This document shows positions 7,600-8,511 of a DNA stretch of 8,511 nt, piece by piece. The stretch is from Marinosulfonomonas sp. Lineage in GTDB: Bacteria > Pseudomonadota > Alphaproteobacteria > Rhodobacterales > Rhodobacteraceae. A program made the translations under genes and the position numbers. The notes beneath the pieces were generated by a model. The model searched no databases, had not been told where the DNA came from, and was given only the letters and a program-made list of their open reading frames with translations. Location: positions 1 to 8,511 of the forward strand of contig WGBJ01000424.1 of NCBI GenBank assembly GCA_015494385.1, in the 5' to 3' direction. The stretch's first letter is position 1, and each line of letters opens with the position of its first letter.

Positions 7600-8265
7600 C
7601 TATTCTGGCACCTCGATCGAAAGCCCCAGACCCGCCCAGCTTTGCAAACCGGCACGATACCAATGCAGCTTTTCCGGCGGGTAATTGATTGCCATCAGAT
7701 TGCGGATCGCTTTTGGCGAGCGAGAGCAGTATTTACCGTTACAAAACAGCAGAAGGTCCTTGGGATCATTGAACGCCCATTCCCCCGCATCGGTTTTCTC
7801 GCCGCCCAGCATATTCATGACAGAGTCAAAAAAGACGTTGTTGGGCGTCGGCAGAAAAACATCCGAAGCCAGATTTACGGCTCCCGGAATGGTCCCTTTT
7901 TCAAAATCGGCAGACCCGCGTGAATCGATCAGGAAACCCTTGCCGGTGCTGACGTATTCCTGCAGGAAACTCAGCAGTTCCAGTTCGCCCACCGTCTCGA
8001 CATCTTTGTGAAGCGACATTGGCTGGATACAATGACCGGGGCACGGACGCGAGGTCAGCGCGAACCGGTCCAGAATACGGTTGTTATGGTCCTGATTTCG
8101 ACTGATGACATATGTTTTGCCATTAAAATCATATTCGATGGCCATCGTATCTTCGGAGATACCGACATCCTGCGCCGTGGCCTGCAATGCCCCGCAAAAC
8201 AGGGTTGCGATAATGGCTGTCGAGAGCTTTGCCGCCAGCCTGCCGCCTGTGATAAAACGCTTCAT
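7600..8265 (-). CDS. Exported rhodanese-like protein, copy 2
   Basis: Paralogue of the gene at 6711-7385. My hand alignment of residues 31-220 gives about 126 of 190 identical with no gap. The start is placed at the ATG at 8265 (MKRF...) rather than the upstream in-frame codon at 8286, because AAGGA (8274-8278) lies 8 bases before it and the signal peptide then aligns exactly with copy 1. Cleavage is likely after ATA before QD (32). The protein has 221 residues. The rhodanese features FLIDSR and GTIPGAVNL are present. The active loop reads FCNGKYCSRSP with Cys175, Cys180 and Arg182; unlike copy 1 it keeps an Arg in the loop, so it is the better candidate for sulfurtransferase activity. The upstream pair Cys75/Cys79 (CPGHC) is conserved. 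The substrate is unknown. Confidence 0.87.
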   Translation of the reverse strand: MKRFITGGRLAAKLSTAIIATLFCGALQATAQDVGISEDTMAIEYDFNGKTYVISRNQDHNNRILDRFALTSRPCPGHCIQPMSLHKDVETVGELELLSFLQEYVSTGKGFLIDSRGSADFEKGTIPGAVNLASDVFLPTPNNVFFDSVMNMLGGEKTDAGEWAFNDPKDLLLFCNGKYCSRSPKAIRNLMAINYPPEKLHWYRAGLQSWAGLGLSIEVPE

Positions 8266-8273
8266 AATTACAT

Positions 8274-8278
8274 TCCTT
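8274..8278 (-). promoter_or_regulatory. Ribosome binding site deciding the copy 2 start
   Basis: AAGGA on the minus strand lies 8 bases before the ATG at 8265. The alternative upstream start at 8286 would place this site inside the coding region. Confidence 0.65.
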
Positions 8279-8377
8279 ACTAACAAATATTTAACGCTTA
8301 TTCTGCCCTACAACGCCTCAAAGCTGTCAGGATTGCGAAGAAAATGTGGATATTTCAGGACGGGTGCAATTATCATG

Positions 8378-8407
8378 CGCGAGCCTGCCCAAAAGGACAG
8401 GCTCGCG
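8378..8407 (-). terminator. Strong hairpin after the edge gene, probable terminator
   Basis: CGCGAGCCTG (8378-8387) pairs perfectly with CAGGCTCGCG (8398-8407). The loop can add two CC/GG pairs around AAAA. It begins about 30 bases after the stop of the gene running in from the right edge. The sequence after the stem on the minus strand (CATGATAATTG) is AT-rich but lacks a true T-run, so termination may be partial. It separates that gene from the rhodanese pair. Confidence 0.55.
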
Positions 8408-8438
8408 TCTGTTCGGAACACAGATTGTTACAGTTTTA

Positions 8439-8511
8439 TCAGGCTATGGCCGCGCCGGATTTCTTGGACAAGTCACCGGTGACCCACTCCATAACCGTGC
8501 GATAGACGATA
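8439..8511 (-). CDS. C-terminal end of an unidentified protein (partial)
   Basis: A minus-strand reading frame enters from the right edge and ends at TGA (8439-8441), followed directly by an in-frame TAA. The 23 visible residues end with VTGDLSKKSGAAIA. The tandem stops, the terminator-like hairpin about 30 bases downstream and the same strand as all other genes support a real gene end. The fragment is too short to assign a family, and I do not recognise it. Confidence 0.5.
   Translation of the reverse strand, partial: IVYRTVMEWVTGDLSKKSGAAIA

Noticed and set aside
8266..8286. Upstream in-frame start giving a 228-residue copy 2 rhodanese
   Set aside because: The Shine-Dalgarno match and the gap-free signal peptide alignment with copy 1 both favour the ATG at 8265.

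Overview
The window looks like chromosomal DNA from an alphaproteobacterium, most likely Rhodobacterales (Roseobacter/Rhodobacter group). The grounds are a CckA-type hybrid histidine kinase, an alphaproteobacterial LexA box (GTTC-N7-GTTC), a CtrA-type box (TTAA-N7-TTAA) and the style of the IMP dehydrogenase and RsmB-like proteins. The genus cannot be fixed from sequence alone. All six complete genes, and a seventh cut by the right edge, lie on the minus strand, so the window reads right to left in transcriptional order.

In transcription order: the last 23 codons of an unidentified gene (8439-8511) are followed by a strong hairpin (8378-8407). Next come two tandem paralogues encoding exported rhodanese-like proteins (7600-8265 and 6711-7385), about two-thirds identical without gaps. 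A large inverted repeat of about 150 bp (6538-6689) separates them from guaB (4900-6354), which has a near-perfect ribosome binding site. The guaB stop codon lies inside one unit of a paired GTAG-type REP element (4814-4903). Then comes an exported Sel1-repeat protein (3953-4738), a third REP-like hairpin (3846-3887), an RsmB/NOP-family rRNA methyltransferase (2662-3822) and cckA (246-2585).

The last 245 bases (1-245) hold no gene. They contain a promoter-like sequence pointing out of the window with a LexA box over its predicted start, which suggests an SOS gene just beyond the left edge. recA is the best guess, because cckA and recA are close neighbours in relatives such as Rhodobacter capsulatus (from memory).

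The genes do not form one pathway. guaB and rsmB are housekeeping genes. cckA heads the CckA-ChpT-CtrA phosphorelay that controls cell cycle, motility and gene transfer agents in this group. The Sel1 protein and the two rhodaneses are exported accessory proteins. The most interesting signals are regulatory or structural: a CtrA box at the 5' end of cckA, the SOS promoter at the edge, the REP units around the Sel1 gene with a compensatory base-pair change, the large palindrome before guaB, and the four-cysteine arrangement shared by the rhodanese pair. I saw no CRISPR array, tRNA, rRNA, intact transposase or recognisable defence system.
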